21,261 nucleotides of DNA from DATJBC01 sp035515515 (GCA_035515515.1 DATJBC010000092.1:1-21261); one strand, 5' to 3'. Positions 1-7,675 are shown, counted from the first letter of the stretch. A program made the numbers and translations. Notes: generated from the sequence alone by a model not told the origin.

Positions 1-266
1 AGCCTGGACAGCGAAGTGCTCCCGTCATCGAGCTCTCCGGGTTCGTCCCAATCGGGATCCGGTTCCAAGAGCCGGGTGCCATCGGCCAGGACGAATTCGT
101 GGAGGTGGCTCCTGTCCCAGCGAGCGAAGGCGTCGTCGATCGCCGCGGCCAAATCCGCAAAGGTGTGCGATTTCGCCGCGGCGAGGACACGCCCCGGACG
201 TGGCCAGCAGTTGGCCCCACCGCCCTCCACCAGTTCGACCCGGATCGACAACCACGTTCGCGCCAT
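1..266 (-). CDS. PRiA4_ORF3-like protein (partial, C-terminus beyond window)
   Basis: The minus strand is open from an ATG at 266 to the window edge, giving 88 residues that begin MARTWLSIRVELVEGGG. Residues 33-63 read as the conserved core of the plasmid pRiA4b ORF-3 family (TFADLAAAIDDAFARWDRSH, then LHEF and ADGTRL), the usual opening of these proteins. The family is common in actinobacteria and in some mobile-element contexts, but its biochemical role is not established. No stop interrupts the frame. The frame is also open upstream of the ATG, but the text there does not resemble the family, so I chose this start. No clear Shine-Dalgarno is visible. It lies 116 bp downstream of the acyl-CoA dehydrogenase on the same strand. 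The family call is from recognition of the sequence style and is fairly secure; the function is unknown. Confidence 0.72.
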   Translation of the reverse strand, partial: MARTWLSIRVELVEGGGANCWPRPGRVLAAAKSHTFADLAAAIDDAFARWDRSHLHEFVLADGTRLLEPDPDWDEPGELDDGSTSLSR

Positions 267-382
267 CGAGCAGCAATGGTGGCACGGCCAGGCTTTGGGC
301 GCCGTAGACCTGCAGAGAATAGGGACGGAGTAGGGATGGACGGGCCGAACCAATCGGACGACTCCGACCCGATCGAGATCCT

Positions 383-1534
383 CTAGCCGAGCAGCCTCTT
401 CGAGATCACGACCCGCTGGATCTGGTTGGTGCCCTCGTAGATCTGGGTGATCTTGGCGTCGCGCATGTAGCGCTCGGCGGGGAAGTCGGTGGTGTACCCG
501 TAGCCGCCCAGGAGCTGGACGGCGTCGGTGGTGACCGCCATGGCGGTGTCCGAGGCGTAGCACTTGGCCATGGCGCCGAGCATCGACAGCTCGTCGTCGG
601 GGTCCCCGGTGTCGATGACGGCGCACGCCCGGTATACGAGCGTGCGCGCCGCCTCGATGCGCGTGGCCATGTCGGCCACCATGAACCGGAGCCCCTGGAA
701 CTCGGCGATGGGGTGTCCGAAGGCATTGCGCTGCTGGACGTAGGCCGCCGCGTGGTCCAGCGCCCCCTGGGCGATGCCCACAGCCTGGGCGCCGATGGTC
801 GGCCGGCTGCGATCGAGGGTATGCATGGCGACGGTGAAGCCCTGCCCCTCCTCACCGATGCGGTTCTCGACCGGGACGCGCACGTCGTCGAGGACCACCT
901 CACCGGTGGGGCTGCCCCGCAGCCCCATCTTGCTCTCGAGCTTGGCCACCCGGACACCCCAGTCGGCCTCCACCACAAAGCAGCTGATGCCCCGGTGCCC
1001 GGCGTCGGGGTCGGTCTTGGCGAAGACGATGTAGATGTCGGACACCCCGGCGTTGGTGATCCAGTACTTGGTCCCCGAGAGTACGTAGTGGTCCCCGTCG
1101 CGCACGGCCCGGCAGCGCATCGACGCCACGTCGCTCCCGGCGTCGGCCTCGGACAGGCAGTAGCTGGCCTGCGCCTCGCCCGAGGCCACCCGGGGGATGT
1201 AGCGGGCGCGCAGGTCCTCGCCCCCCCAGTTCATGATGGGGATCATCCCCAGCTTGGAGATGAGCATGGTCACGCTCGTCGACGCGCACACGCGGGCCAG
1301 CTCCTCCACCATGATCGCCTGGGTGACGTGGTCGGCGCCGAGGCCCCCGTAGGCCTCGGGCAGGCCCAGCGCGGGCAACTCCATCTCGGCACACGCCTTG
1401 AACCCCTCCCACGGGTAGGCGGCGTCGCGGTCCACCTGCGCGGCGTGCGGGGCGATGCGTTCCTCGCACATCTGGCGCATGGAGGCGCGGAACTGCTTCT
1501 GCGTGTCGGCCAGCGCGAACGTCGGTTGCTCCAT
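383..1534 (-). CDS. acyl-CoA dehydrogenase
   Basis: This 383-residue protein is a full-length member of the FAD-dependent acyl-CoA dehydrogenase family, which oxidises acyl-CoA thioesters to trans-2-enoyl-CoA and passes electrons to electron transfer flavoprotein in the cytoplasm. The N-terminal helical domain is followed by the signature YCLSEADAGSD at residues 125-135, then the beta domain (SGTKYWITNA, 153-162), and the C-terminal helical domain with QLLGGYGYTTDFPAERYMRD at 340-359. Glu367 in IYEGTNQIQR is at the position of the catalytic base of short-chain/butyryl-type enzymes. The overall style suggests a short- or branched-chain substrate, but the exact one cannot be read from sequence. 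The ATG at 1534 lies 4 nt after the stop of the HAD gene, so the two are probably co-transcribed. A longer open frame upstream is Arg/Pro-rich shadow sequence inside the HAD gene and is rejected. Confidence 0.95.
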   Translation of the reverse strand: MEQPTFALADTQKQFRASMRQMCEERIAPHAAQVDRDAAYPWEGFKACAEMELPALGLPEAYGGLGADHVTQAIMVEELARVCASTSVTMLISKLGMIPIMNWGGEDLRARYIPRVASGEAQASYCLSEADAGSDVASMRCRAVRDGDHYVLSGTKYWITNAGVSDIYIVFAKTDPDAGHRGISCFVVEADWGVRVAKLESKMGLRGSPTGEVVLDDVRVPVENRIGEEGQGFTVAMHTLDRSRPTIGAQAVGIAQGALDHAAAYVQQRNAFGHPIAEFQGLRFMVADMATRIEAARTLVYRACAVIDTGDPDDELSMLGAMAKCYASDTAMAVTTDAVQLLGGYGYTTDFPAERYMRDAKITQIYEGTNQIQRVVISKRLLG

Positions 1535-1538
1535 GTCC

Positions 1539-2228
1539 CTAGTCTCGCACTCGGTCGACCGACGGCCGTTCTCCTCCGGAGCGGGCCAGGATCTCCCGGG
1601 CGGCGCCGGCAACGTCGTGCGCGACGGCGTCCGGTTCGAACCCTGCCGTGCCCCAGCGCCGCCCGCGGGCCATCCACACGGTGCGCAGCCCCGCCCCCGC
1701 GCCCCCTCGGATGTCGGTGTCGGGGTTGTCGCCCACCATCCACCCCTCGAGCGGCTCGCCGCAGCGGGAGGCCGCCGCCTCGAAGATGGCCCGCTCGGGC
1801 TTGGCCGCACCCTCCAGCGCGGAGATGCACCAGGCGTCGAGCACGCGGTGGAGCCCGGCCGACAGGATCTTCACCTCCTGGCTGGCGGGGCCGTTGGTGA
1901 TCACCGCCGTCTTGAAGCCCGCGGCGCGCAGCGCCCGCAACGCCTCCACGACGGCGGGATCGGGCCGGTACAGGGTGCCCAGGGCGTCCGAGTAGGCGCG
2001 TTGGAGGGTCTCGGCGTCCTCGCGCAGGTCGTAGCGGGCCTTGACGGCGTCGAAGAACTCGGGACGCGGCGTGAGGCCCTCGCCGTCGAGGGCGACGAGC
2101 CAGGCCAGCTCGTGGGCGGCCTCCCCGCCGCGCGCGCCCCGTGCCGCCAGGAACCGCTCGGCCCACAGGCGGAAGCCGGCGTCGCGGTCGATCAAGGTGT
2201 TGTCGAGGTCGAAGAGCGCGAGGGCCAT
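1539..2228 (-). CDS. HAD-superfamily hydrolase (phosphatase-like)
   Basis: This is a 229-residue cytoplasmic protein with all four haloacid dehalogenase motifs. Motif I is FDLDNTL with the nucleophile Asp7 and Asp9. Motif II is VITNG, ending in Thr111-Asn-Gly. Lys143 in AAKPERAIF is motif III, and GDNPDTDI (166-173) is motif IV, supplying the Mg2+-binding aspartates. An alpha-helical C1-type cap lies between motifs I and II. Family members are mostly small-molecule phosphatases (phosphoglycolate, pyrimidine nucleotide or sugar phosphates), and the true substrate cannot be assigned here. The ATG at 2228 directly precedes motif I and fits family length. It follows the alpha/beta hydrolase by 53 bp and is 4 nt upstream of the acyl-CoA dehydrogenase, implying one transcript. 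The open frame extends far upstream, but that part is a shadow of the neighbouring hydrolase. Confidence 0.9.
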   Translation of the reverse strand: MALALFDLDNTLIDRDAGFRLWAERFLAARGARGGEAAHELAWLVALDGEGLTPRPEFFDAVKARYDLREDAETLQRAYSDALGTLYRPDPAVVEALRALRAAGFKTAVITNGPASQEVKILSAGLHRVLDAWCISALEGAAKPERAIFEAAASRCGEPLEGWMVGDNPDTDIRGGAGAGLRTVWMARGRRWGTAGFEPDAVAHDVAGAAREILARSGGERPSVDRVRD

Positions 2229-2281
2229 GGTGCGGGGACGGGGACGAGGCTGGGCCGTGAAGTCGTGTGGTGGCGGGTCGG

Positions 2282-3214
2282 TCAGGGGTGGGCGGCGAGG
2301 TGCTCGAGGAGGAGCCCGTTCAGCGCGTCGGGGGCGGTCTCGGGGATCCAGTGGCTGACACCGGCCAGCACCTCGAAGCGGTACGGCCCGCTGACCCAGT
2401 TCACCGTGTCCTCCGCCGCGCGCCGCCCCAGGGCGACGTCGTTGTCCGACCACACGTACAGCGTGGGCACCGTGACGGCCCCCACGTCCCCGAGGGCACC
2501 GGGGTCGGCCGCCCGGTACCAGTTGAGGGCGGCCGTCATCGCCCCCGGCTCGAGCATGGCGGCCACGAAGGCCGTGGCCTCCTCCGAGCTCGAGGGGAGC
2601 CCGCTGGCGTCGAACATGGCCCGCAACCCGTCCCCCGACCCGTCGGCGCCGACGAGGGCGCGCTCGGCCACGCCCCCTTCGGCCCGGAAGACCTCGATGT
2701 AGGCCGACCGCTGGCGTTGGTCCTCGTCGCCGCCGCCGTCGTCGCCCGCCGGCGGTGCGGACGACGCGCCGGGCGCGCCCGGGGCGGGGGCGGTCCCCCC
2801 GAAGGCAGCGGCGAAGGCCATGGGGTGGGGGACGGACACCGCCGTGAGGGTCCGCAGCCGGCCGGGATGACGCGCGGCGGTGACCCAGGCCACCATGGCG
2901 CCCCAGTCGTGCCCGACCAGGTCGAAGCGCTCGAGGTCGAGCTCGTCGGCCAGGGCGATCACGTCCGCCACGAGCTCGTCGGTGCGGTAGTCCTCGACGC
3001 GGGGCGGCCGGGCGCCCGACGAGTAGCCGCGTTGGTCGAAGGCGACGCCCCGGTGGCCGGCCTCGGCCACGGCGTCCATCTGGTGGCGCCACGACAACGA
3101 CGTCTGCGGGAAGCCGTGCAGGAACAGCACCGCACGGCCCTCGGGCGGGCCGCTCGCCACCACCGGGAAGCGCAGGCCACGGACCGCCACCGTGGAGTGG
3201 TGGATGGCTGCCAT
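2282..3214 (-). CDS. alpha/beta hydrolase, epoxide hydrolase/dehalogenase type
   Basis: This 310-residue alpha/beta-fold hydrolase has the oxyanion-side motif HGFPQTSLSWRHQ (33-45), DQRGYSSG (60-67) and the nucleophile elbow GHDWGA (101-106). Asp103, rather than Ser, stands at the nucleophile position, typical of soluble epoxide hydrolases and haloalkane dehalogenases. The catalytic acid is probably Asp257 or Asp259 (WSDNDV), and the base is His288 in SHW. An Ala/Gly/Pro-rich insert (about residues 138-165, ending in an acidic stretch) sits at the beginning of the cap domain and looks like a flexible addition. An epoxide hydrolase-like role is likely; the substrate is unknown. The ATG at 3214 lies 14 nt after the preceding gene and has no clear ribosome site, so coupling is plausible. 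Confidence 0.88.
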   Translation of the reverse strand: MAAIHHSTVAVRGLRFPVVASGPPEGRAVLFLHGFPQTSLSWRHQMDAVAEAGHRGVAFDQRGYSSGARPPRVEDYRTDELVADVIALADELDLERFDLVGHDWGAMVAWVTAARHPGRLRTLTAVSVPHPMAFAAAFGGTAPAPGAPGASSAPPAGDDGGGDEDQRQRSAYIEVFRAEGGVAERALVGADGSGDGLRAMFDASGLPSSSEEATAFVAAMLEPGAMTAALNWYRAADPGALGDVGAVTVPTLYVWSDNDVALGRRAAEDTVNWVSGPYRFEVLAGVSHWIPETAPDALNGLLLEHLAAHP

Positions 3215-3228
3215 GTGCCGTCAGGCGC

Positions 3229-3756
3229 TCAGGCGGCGGTGGAGGACGCGTCGAGCAGGGAGCGCCACTCGTCGAGACGGCCGCGCACGTCACCCACCGA
3301 CAGCCGCAGCGTCTCGGTGGGGACGGCCGCCACGATGGCGCGCCGCTGGCCGTACTGGTGCGCGGCCGACTGGAGCAGCGGTGCCCGCCAGGACACGAGG
3401 TCCTGCGGCGCACCGCCCAGCAGGCCGAACAGCGTCAGCGCCAATTCGATGTCCTGGGCCACCGGCGCCCGGCCGAACAAGGCGGCCCGGGCGCTGGCCA
3501 CACCTGCGCACCCCACCAGGGCGTCCTCGCCGGTGATCCCCTCGGTGAGCTCGAGCTTGTCCTCGAAGAGGCGGTGGGCGAGCAGCAGCGCGTACCCCTG
3601 GTCGGGGCCCGGCACCCCTAGGTCGCGGCCTCGGGGGTGCTCAGGGCCGCGCACCTCGGCCACCCGGGCCTGGCGCCAGTCGGCGGGGGTCCGCAGCCGG
3701 TAGGCGGGGCGCACCTGGTCGGTCTCGACGATGGGGACGAAGCTCGGCTGGGTCAT
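3229..3756 (-). CDS. conserved protein of unknown function
   Basis: This is a 175-residue soluble protein that I cannot assign to a function. It starts MTQPSFVPIVETDQVRPAYR and has a central segment (ALFGRAPVAQDIELALTLFG, about residues 91-110) with the look of a conserved helical core, plus a Trp-containing end (LDEWRSLLD). I see no signal peptide, membrane helix, metal-binding cluster or nucleotide motif. Codon use matches the neighbours. Similar proteins appear, from memory, to be widespread in Acidimicrobiia, but I cannot verify that here. The gene is 75 bp downstream of cimA and 14 bp upstream of the alpha/beta hydrolase. It could be the last gene of the branched-chain operon or the first of the next unit. 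Confidence 0.75.
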   Translation of the reverse strand: MTQPSFVPIVETDQVRPAYRLRTPADWRQARVAEVRGPEHPRGRDLGVPGPDQGYALLLAHRLFEDKLELTEGITGEDALVGCAGVASARAALFGRAPVAQDIELALTLFGLLGGAPQDLVSWRAPLLQSAAHQYGQRRAIVAAVPTETLRLSVGDVRGRLDEWRSLLDASSTAA

Positions 3757-3831
3757 GGCGTGGGGAAGGTTCCTCGCGGGGCTCGTTGACGGGCTGCCCG
3801 GTGCTCGGCGGGCGGGCGGGTCCGCCCCGCC

Positions 3832-5514
3832 TCACGACCGCTCGGCGTGGACCAGACCGTAGACGATCGAGTCGAACAGGGCCTGCCAGGACGCCTCGAT
3901 GATGTTCTCCGAGACGCCGATGGTGGTCCACACCCGCTCACCGTCGCTCGTGTCGACGAGCACCCGGGTGACGGCCCCCGTGCCCCGGCCGGTGTCGAGC
4001 ACCCGCACCCGGTAGTCGACCAGGTGGATCCCGGCCAGCGCCGGGAAGTGCGACCCGATGGCCTTGCGCAGGGCCGAGTCGAGGGCGTTCACCGGGCCGT
4101 TTCCTTCCGCCGCCTCCACCGAAATCCGGTCCCCCACCCGGACCTTGACGTCCGCCACCGTGGTGTTGGCCCCCGGCCGGTCGGCGTGGTCGGAGCTCAC
4201 CCGGAACCACTCCACGTCGAAGTACTCGGGCTCCCATCCCGTGGCCCGGCGCAGCAGCAGCTCCAGCGAGCCGTCGGCCACCTCGAAGTGGTAGCCGCGG
4301 TGCTCGAGGACCTTCAGCTGCTCGAGCACCCCCGCCAGGGCGTCGGAGTCGAGCTCGAGGCCGAGCTCGGCCGCCTTGAGCGCCAGCGTGGAGCGGCCCG
4401 CCAGCTCGGACACGACGAAGCGGGTCCCGTTGCCCACCTCGTCGGGCGCCACGTGCTCGTAGGCGTCGGACCGGCGGGCGATGGCGCTCGTGTGGAGCCC
4501 CGCCTTGTGGGCGAAGGCCGCCGAGCCCACATACGGCTGCTGGGGGTTGGGGGCGATGTTCACGAGCTCGGCGATGTGGTGCGACACCGGCGTGAGGCGC
4601 TCCAGGCGATCGGCCGGGATCGTCCGCACCTTGAGCTTGAGCGACAGGTTGGGGATGGTCGCCGAGAGGTCCGCGTTGCCCGTGCGCTCCCCGTAGCCGT
4701 TGACGCAGCCCTGCACGTGCGTGGCACCCGAGCGCACGGCGGCGACCGAGTTGGCGACCGCGCAGCCCGAGTCGTTGTGGAAGTGGACGCCCACCTGGCA
4801 GCCGAAGCCGGCCACCACGCCCGCCACGATGCGCTCGGCGTCGTGCGGCAGCGTGCCCCCGTTGGTGTCGCACAGCACGATCGCCTCGGCCCCCGCCTCC
4901 TCGGCGGCCCGGAGGACCCGCAGCGAGAATGCGGGGTCCTCGCGGTAGCCGTCGAAGAAGTGCTCGGCGTCGAAGAACACCCGCAGGTCGTGCTGGCGCA
5001 GGAAGGCGACCGAGTCGGCGGCCATGGCGACCGCCTCGTCGAGCGTGGTGCGCAGGGCGTCGGTCACATGGGTCTTGGACGCCTTCGCCACGATGCACAC
5101 GGCCTGGGTGTTGGCCTTGATCAACTGGGCCAGCACCTCGTCGTCCTCGGCCCGCACCCCCGCCCGGCGGGTGGACCCGAAGGCCACGAGCGTGGCGGTG
5201 GACAGGCGCAGCTCCGCCGGGGCCCGGGCGAAGAACTCCTCGTCCTTGGGGTTCGCCCCGGGCCAGCCCCCCTCGATGAAGGCCACGCCCAGATGGTCGA
5301 GCTGCTCGGCCACCCGGAGCTTGTCGTCCACCGTCAGCGACAGGCCCTCCTGCTGCGAGCCGTCCCGCAGGGTGGTGTCGAAGATGTCGACGGCCTCGGG
5401 GAGGGGGGGCAGGTCGAACCCGTGGCTGTCGGCGCCGTGGCGGTGGCCACCGCGACCGCCCCGGCCACCACGGCCGCCCCGTGCGGCGTCCCGCCGCGCC
5501 GGCTCACTCGACAT
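3832..5514 (-). CDS. cimA: (R)-citramalate synthase
   Basis: CimA condenses pyruvate with acetyl-CoA to (R)-citramalate, the entry to threonine-independent isoleucine synthesis. The 560-residue protein has the DRE-TIM aldolase signature DTTLRDG (46-52), the metal ligands in HFHNDSG (244-250), NGYGERTGNADL (272-283) and a C-terminal LeuA-type allosteric domain (roughly 430-560). EGGWPGANPKDEEFF (81-95) separates CimA from LeuA, which in this window reads EAGFPVAS at the same place. The first 40 residues are an unusual Gly/Arg/His-rich extension (GGRGGRGGRGGHRHG). The ATG at 5514 overlaps the end of ilvE by 11 nt and has a good ribosome site, AAGGAG, 10 nt upstream at 5525-5530. Downstream LeuCD and LeuB are expected to process citramalate; LeuB is encoded in this operon. 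Confidence 0.93.
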   Translation of the reverse strand: MSSEPARRDAARGGRGGRGGRGGHRHGADSHGFDLPPLPEAVDIFDTTLRDGSQQEGLSLTVDDKLRVAEQLDHLGVAFIEGGWPGANPKDEEFFARAPAELRLSTATLVAFGSTRRAGVRAEDDEVLAQLIKANTQAVCIVAKASKTHVTDALRTTLDEAVAMAADSVAFLRQHDLRVFFDAEHFFDGYREDPAFSLRVLRAAEEAGAEAIVLCDTNGGTLPHDAERIVAGVVAGFGCQVGVHFHNDSGCAVANSVAAVRSGATHVQGCVNGYGERTGNADLSATIPNLSLKLKVRTIPADRLERLTPVSHHIAELVNIAPNPQQPYVGSAAFAHKAGLHTSAIARRSDAYEHVAPDEVGNGTRFVVSELAGRSTLALKAAELGLELDSDALAGVLEQLKVLEHRGYHFEVADGSLELLLRRATGWEPEYFDVEWFRVSSDHADRPGANTTVADVKVRVGDRISVEAAEGNGPVNALDSALRKAIGSHFPALAGIHLVDYRVRVLDTGRGTGAVTRVLVDTSDGERVWTTIGVSENIIEASWQALFDSIVYGLVHAERS

Positions 5515-6433
5515 GCTCGAGCCACTCCTTGTAGCGGTCGACCTCGCCCCGCACGGTGGCGAAGTAGGTGTCCTGGATCTGCTTGGTGACGGGGCCGGGC
5601 CGTCCCGACCCCACCGGGCGGTCGTCGACTTCACGGATGGGCACCACCTCGGCCGCCGTGCCGCACAGGAAGGCCTCGTCGGCGGTGTAGAGGTCGGTGC
5701 GGATGAGCGCCTCGGTGCACACCTCGTAGCCGAGGTCGGTGGCGATGGCCCACACCGAGTCCTGGGTGATGCCCTCCAGCGCGCTCGACTCAGACGTGGG
5801 AGGGGTGAGGAGGCGCCCGCCCCGCACGATGAAGATGTTCTCGCCCGTGCACTCCGAGATGCGCCCGTCGTGCGCCAGCAGCACCGCCTCGTCGTAGCCA
5901 GCCTTGAGCGCCTCCACCTTGGCGAGCGAGGAGTTCACGTACATGCCCGTGCCCTTGGCCGCGGTGGGCACGGCATTGGGGTCGTGGCGCTGCCAGGACG
6001 ACACCTTCAGCCGGATGCCGTTGGCCACCCCCTCGTCACCGAGGTAGGTGCCCCACGGCCAGGCGGCGATGGCCACGCTGACGGGGCACGGCAGCGGGTT
6101 GAGGCCCATCTCGCCGTAGCCGAGGTACACGATCGGCCGCAGGTAGCACCCCTGCTCGAGACCGTTCACCCGCACCACCTGCTTGCACGCCGCCACCAGG
6201 TCGGCCGGGCTGTAGGGGATGTCGATGAGGAAGACCTTGGCCGAGTTGAAGAGCCGGGAGATGTGGTCCGTGAGCCGGAACACCGCCACGCCCCTGCTGG
6301 TGGGGTAGGCGCGGATGCCCTCGAACACGCCCGACCCGTAGTGCAGCGAGTGCGTGAGCACGTGGATGCGCGCCTCGTCCCAGTCGACGAGCTCGCCGTC
6401 GAGCCAGATCTTCTCGGTCGGGGTGATGGGCAC
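5504..6433 (-). CDS. ilvE: branched-chain amino acid aminotransferase
   Basis: IlvE is a fold-type IV PLP enzyme that interconverts Leu, Ile and Val with their 2-oxo acids using glutamate. The 309-residue protein fits the family length. Lys160 in PTAAKGTGMYVNS is the PLP Schiff-base lysine (compare Lys159 of E. coli IlvE), and ISECTGENIF (192-201) carries the conserved Glu194. HSLHYGSGVFEGIR (28-41) forms part of the substrate pocket. It starts with GTG at 6433, two nt after the leuB stop, with AGAAAGG at 6442-6448 as its ribosome site inside the end of leuB. It overlaps cimA by 11 nt, so leuB-ilvE-cimA is clearly one translation-coupled operon behind the Val/Ile attenuator. Confidence 0.96.
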   Translation of the reverse strand: MPITPTEKIWLDGELVDWDEARIHVLTHSLHYGSGVFEGIRAYPTSRGVAVFRLTDHISRLFNSAKVFLIDIPYSPADLVAACKQVVRVNGLEQGCYLRPIVYLGYGEMGLNPLPCPVSVAIAAWPWGTYLGDEGVANGIRLKVSSWQRHDPNAVPTAAKGTGMYVNSSLAKVEALKAGYDEAVLLAHDGRISECTGENIFIVRGGRLLTPPTSESSALEGITQDSVWAIATDLGYEVCTEALIRTDLYTADEAFLCGTAAEVVPIREVDDRPVGSGRPGPVTKQIQDTYFATVRGEVDRYKEWLEHVE

Positions 6434-6435
6434 GG

Positions 6436-7476
6436 TCAGAGCCTTTCTGCAATGGCATCGCCGACGGCGACGGTGGACAGCGGGGTGCGGGCGCCGCCGC
6501 CCTCAGTGGCGGCGATGTGGTCGGCGACGGCCTTGGCCACGCGTTCGGCGGCGTCGGTCTCACCGAGGTGCTCGAGCATCATCGACATCGACTTGACGGC
6601 AGCCAGGGGGTTCGCCGTACCGGTGCCGGCGATGTCGTGGGCCGCCCCGTGGACGGGCTCGAACAGCGAGGGGCCCGTGCGCAGCGGGTTGAGGTTGGCC
6701 GACGCCGCGAACCCGATCCCGCCAGCGACGGCGCCCGCGAGGTCGGTGAGGATGTCGCCGAAGAGGTTGTCGGTGACGACGACGTCGTAGCGGCCGGGCT
6801 GCTCCACCATGTAGATGCAGGCAGCGTCCACGTGGTTGTAGTCGCAGCGCACGCCGGGGAACTCGAGGGCCACCTCGTCGACCGCCCGCTGCCACAGGTC
6901 GCCGGCGAAGGTGAGCACGTTGGTCTTGTGCACCAGGGTCAGGTGGCGGGCCGGGCGGCGGTCGGCCAGCTCGAACGCGAACCGCACACAGCGCTCCACG
7001 CCCATGCGCGTGTTGACCGAGCCCTGGGTGGCCACCTCGTGGGGGGTGCCTTTGCGGAGCACGCCCCCCTCTCCGGCGTAGGAGCCCTCGGTGTTCTCGC
7101 GCACCACCACGAAGTCGCAGTCCGGCGCCAGCGAACCGGGCGTCCCCACGAAGGGGCGCACGTTGACGAAGAGGTCGAGCTCGAAGCGCAGGCGCAGCAG
7201 CAGGCCCCGCTCGAGGAGCCCGGACGGCACGTCGGTGGAGCCCACGGGCGGCCCGACGGCCCCGAGCAGGATGGCGTCGTAGCCCCGCAGGGCGGCCAGG
7301 GTCTCGTCGGAGAGGACCTCCCCGGTGCGCAGGTAGTGGGCGGCGCCCAGCTCGAACTCCGTCGTGTCGAGGCTGACGCCGGCGGCGGCGGCCACCTTGA
7401 GGGCCTCGGCCACGACCTCGGGGCCGATGCCGTCGCCGCCGATCACGGCGACCTGGTGGGTCCTGTCGGGGCTCAT
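6436..7476 (-). CDS. leuB: 3-isopropylmalate dehydrogenase
   Basis: LeuB oxidatively decarboxylates 3-isopropylmalate to 2-oxoisocaproate (leucine) and, in the citramalate pathway, beta-methylmalate to 2-oxobutyrate. The 346-residue protein has GDGIGPEV (14-21), the substrate-binding LRLRFELDLFVNVRP (94-108), VRENTEG (125-131) with Tyr133, Lys184 in VHKTNVL, and the metal-binding Asp217, Asp241 and Asp245. EPVHGAAHDIAGTGTANP (273-290) is the adenosine loop; Asp281-Ile282 predict NAD+ rather than NADP+. The RENTEG form resembles actinobacterial LeuB more than the enterobacterial enzyme, so a related beta-decarboxylating dehydrogenase is possible, but the operon with ilvE and cimA argues for LeuB. 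The ATG at 7476 overlaps the stop of a 9-codon ORF. Expression is predicted to be controlled by the upstream attenuator. Confidence 0.94.
   Translation of the reverse strand: MSPDRTHQVAVIGGDGIGPEVVAEALKVAAAAGVSLDTTEFELGAAHYLRTGEVLSDETLAALRGYDAILLGAVGPPVGSTDVPSGLLERGLLLRLRFELDLFVNVRPFVGTPGSLAPDCDFVVVRENTEGSYAGEGGVLRKGTPHEVATQGSVNTRMGVERCVRFAFELADRRPARHLTLVHKTNVLTFAGDLWQRAVDEVALEFPGVRCDYNHVDAACIYMVEQPGRYDVVVTDNLFGDILTDLAGAVAGGIGFAASANLNPLRTGPSLFEPVHGAAHDIAGTGTANPLAAVKSMSMMLEHLGETDAAERVAKAVADHIAATEGGGARTPLSTVAVGDAIAERL
6442..6448 (-). promoter_or_regulatory. ribosome binding site of ilvE
   Basis: The sequence AGAAAGG on the minus strand lies 8 nt before the GTG at 6433. It sits within the last codons of leuB and decides in favour of the GTG start. 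Confidence 0.6.
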
Positions 7477-7502
7477 CTGCGGTTCTCGGGTCTCGGGCTC
7501 AT
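7473..7502 (-). CDS. possible 9-residue ORF coupled to leuB
   Basis: An ATG at 7502 opens a frame reading MSPRPENRR and ends in a TGA that overlaps the leuB ATG (ATGA, 7473-7476). leuB itself lacks a strong ribosome site, so a ribosome ending here could re-initiate on leuB. Its first residues echo the leuB start (MSP), so it may simply be a small local duplication. There is no evidence that it is translated. Confidence 0.22.
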   Translation of the reverse strand: MSPRPENRR

Positions 7503-7526
7503 CGGGGCTTCGCGGATCGGGGCTTC
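7501..7526. repeat. two direct copies of an 11-bp unit
   Basis: ATCGGGGCTTC occurs at 7501-7511 and again at 7516-7526 on the plus strand, a 15-bp period, inside the untranslated spacer between the attenuator terminator and leuB. On the transcript it reads as repeated CCCGA-containing, uridine-poor text. Confidence 0.7.
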
Positions 7527-7566
7527 AGGGCCGGGGACACCTCGGGTCGGGCGACGCCTGTCCGGG

Positions 7567-7597
7567 AAAAGAAAAACCGCCCACCTAGTGGACGGTC
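7567..7597 (-). terminator. attenuator terminator upstream of leuB
   Basis: On the minus strand ACCGTCCAC (7596-7588) pairs with GTGGGCGGT (7584-7576) over 9 bp with one G-T wobble and a 3-nt TAG loop. It is followed by the run TTTTTCTTTT (7576-7567). This is a textbook intrinsic terminator, but it lies between a leader ORF and leuB, so it can only make sense as a conditional (attenuator) terminator. Confidence 0.88.
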
Positions 7598-7599
7598 GG

Positions 7600-7629
7600 A
7601 GGCGCGCACCTGGTTGGAGGTGTGCGCCT
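7600..7629 (-). promoter_or_regulatory. pause/antiterminator hairpin region of the leuB leader
   Basis: GGCGCACACCT (7628-7618) pairs with AGGTGCGCGCC (7611-7601) with a single A-C mismatch and a 6-nt loop; A7629-T7600 can extend it. The 5' arm begins inside the leader stop codon. A competing pairing is visible: ACCAGGTG (7614-7607) with CACTAGGT (7590-7583), which would consume part of the terminator stem and act as an antiterminator. The competing structure is inferred by eye. Confidence 0.6.
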
Positions 7630-7666
7630 AGGCGATGACGATTACGGGTGCGCTCAGGGCTCTCAT
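7628..7666 (-). CDS. Val/Ile leader peptide of the leuB-ilvE-cimA attenuator
   Basis: This 13-codon ORF encodes MRALSAPVIVIA and stops with TAG. Four consecutive regulatory codons (GTA ATC GTC ATC: Val-Ile-Val-Ile) lie just before the stop, followed directly by a hairpin and then an intrinsic terminator, the layout of ribosome-mediated attenuators of ilv/leu operons. When charged tRNA-Val or tRNA-Ile is scarce, a stalled ribosome should favour antitermination and so transcription of leuB, ilvE and cimA. A purine-rich GGGGGAG lies 12 nt upstream, but the predicted transcript starts only a few nt before the ATG, so translation may be near-leaderless. Layout and codon run are seen; function is inferred. 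Confidence 0.82.
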   Translation of the reverse strand: MRALSAPVIVIA

Positions 7667-7675
7667 GGGACATCC

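Noticed and set aside
16..386. Plus-strand ORFs at the left end
   Set aside because: The opposite strand encodes a recognisable PRiA4_ORF3 core through the same bases; the plus frames resemble nothing.
713..1900. Long plus-strand open frame opposite the acyl-CoA dehydrogenase
   Set aside because: It is antisense to a clear enzyme, rich in His/Gly/Arg/Ala with no domain, a usual artefact of very high GC.
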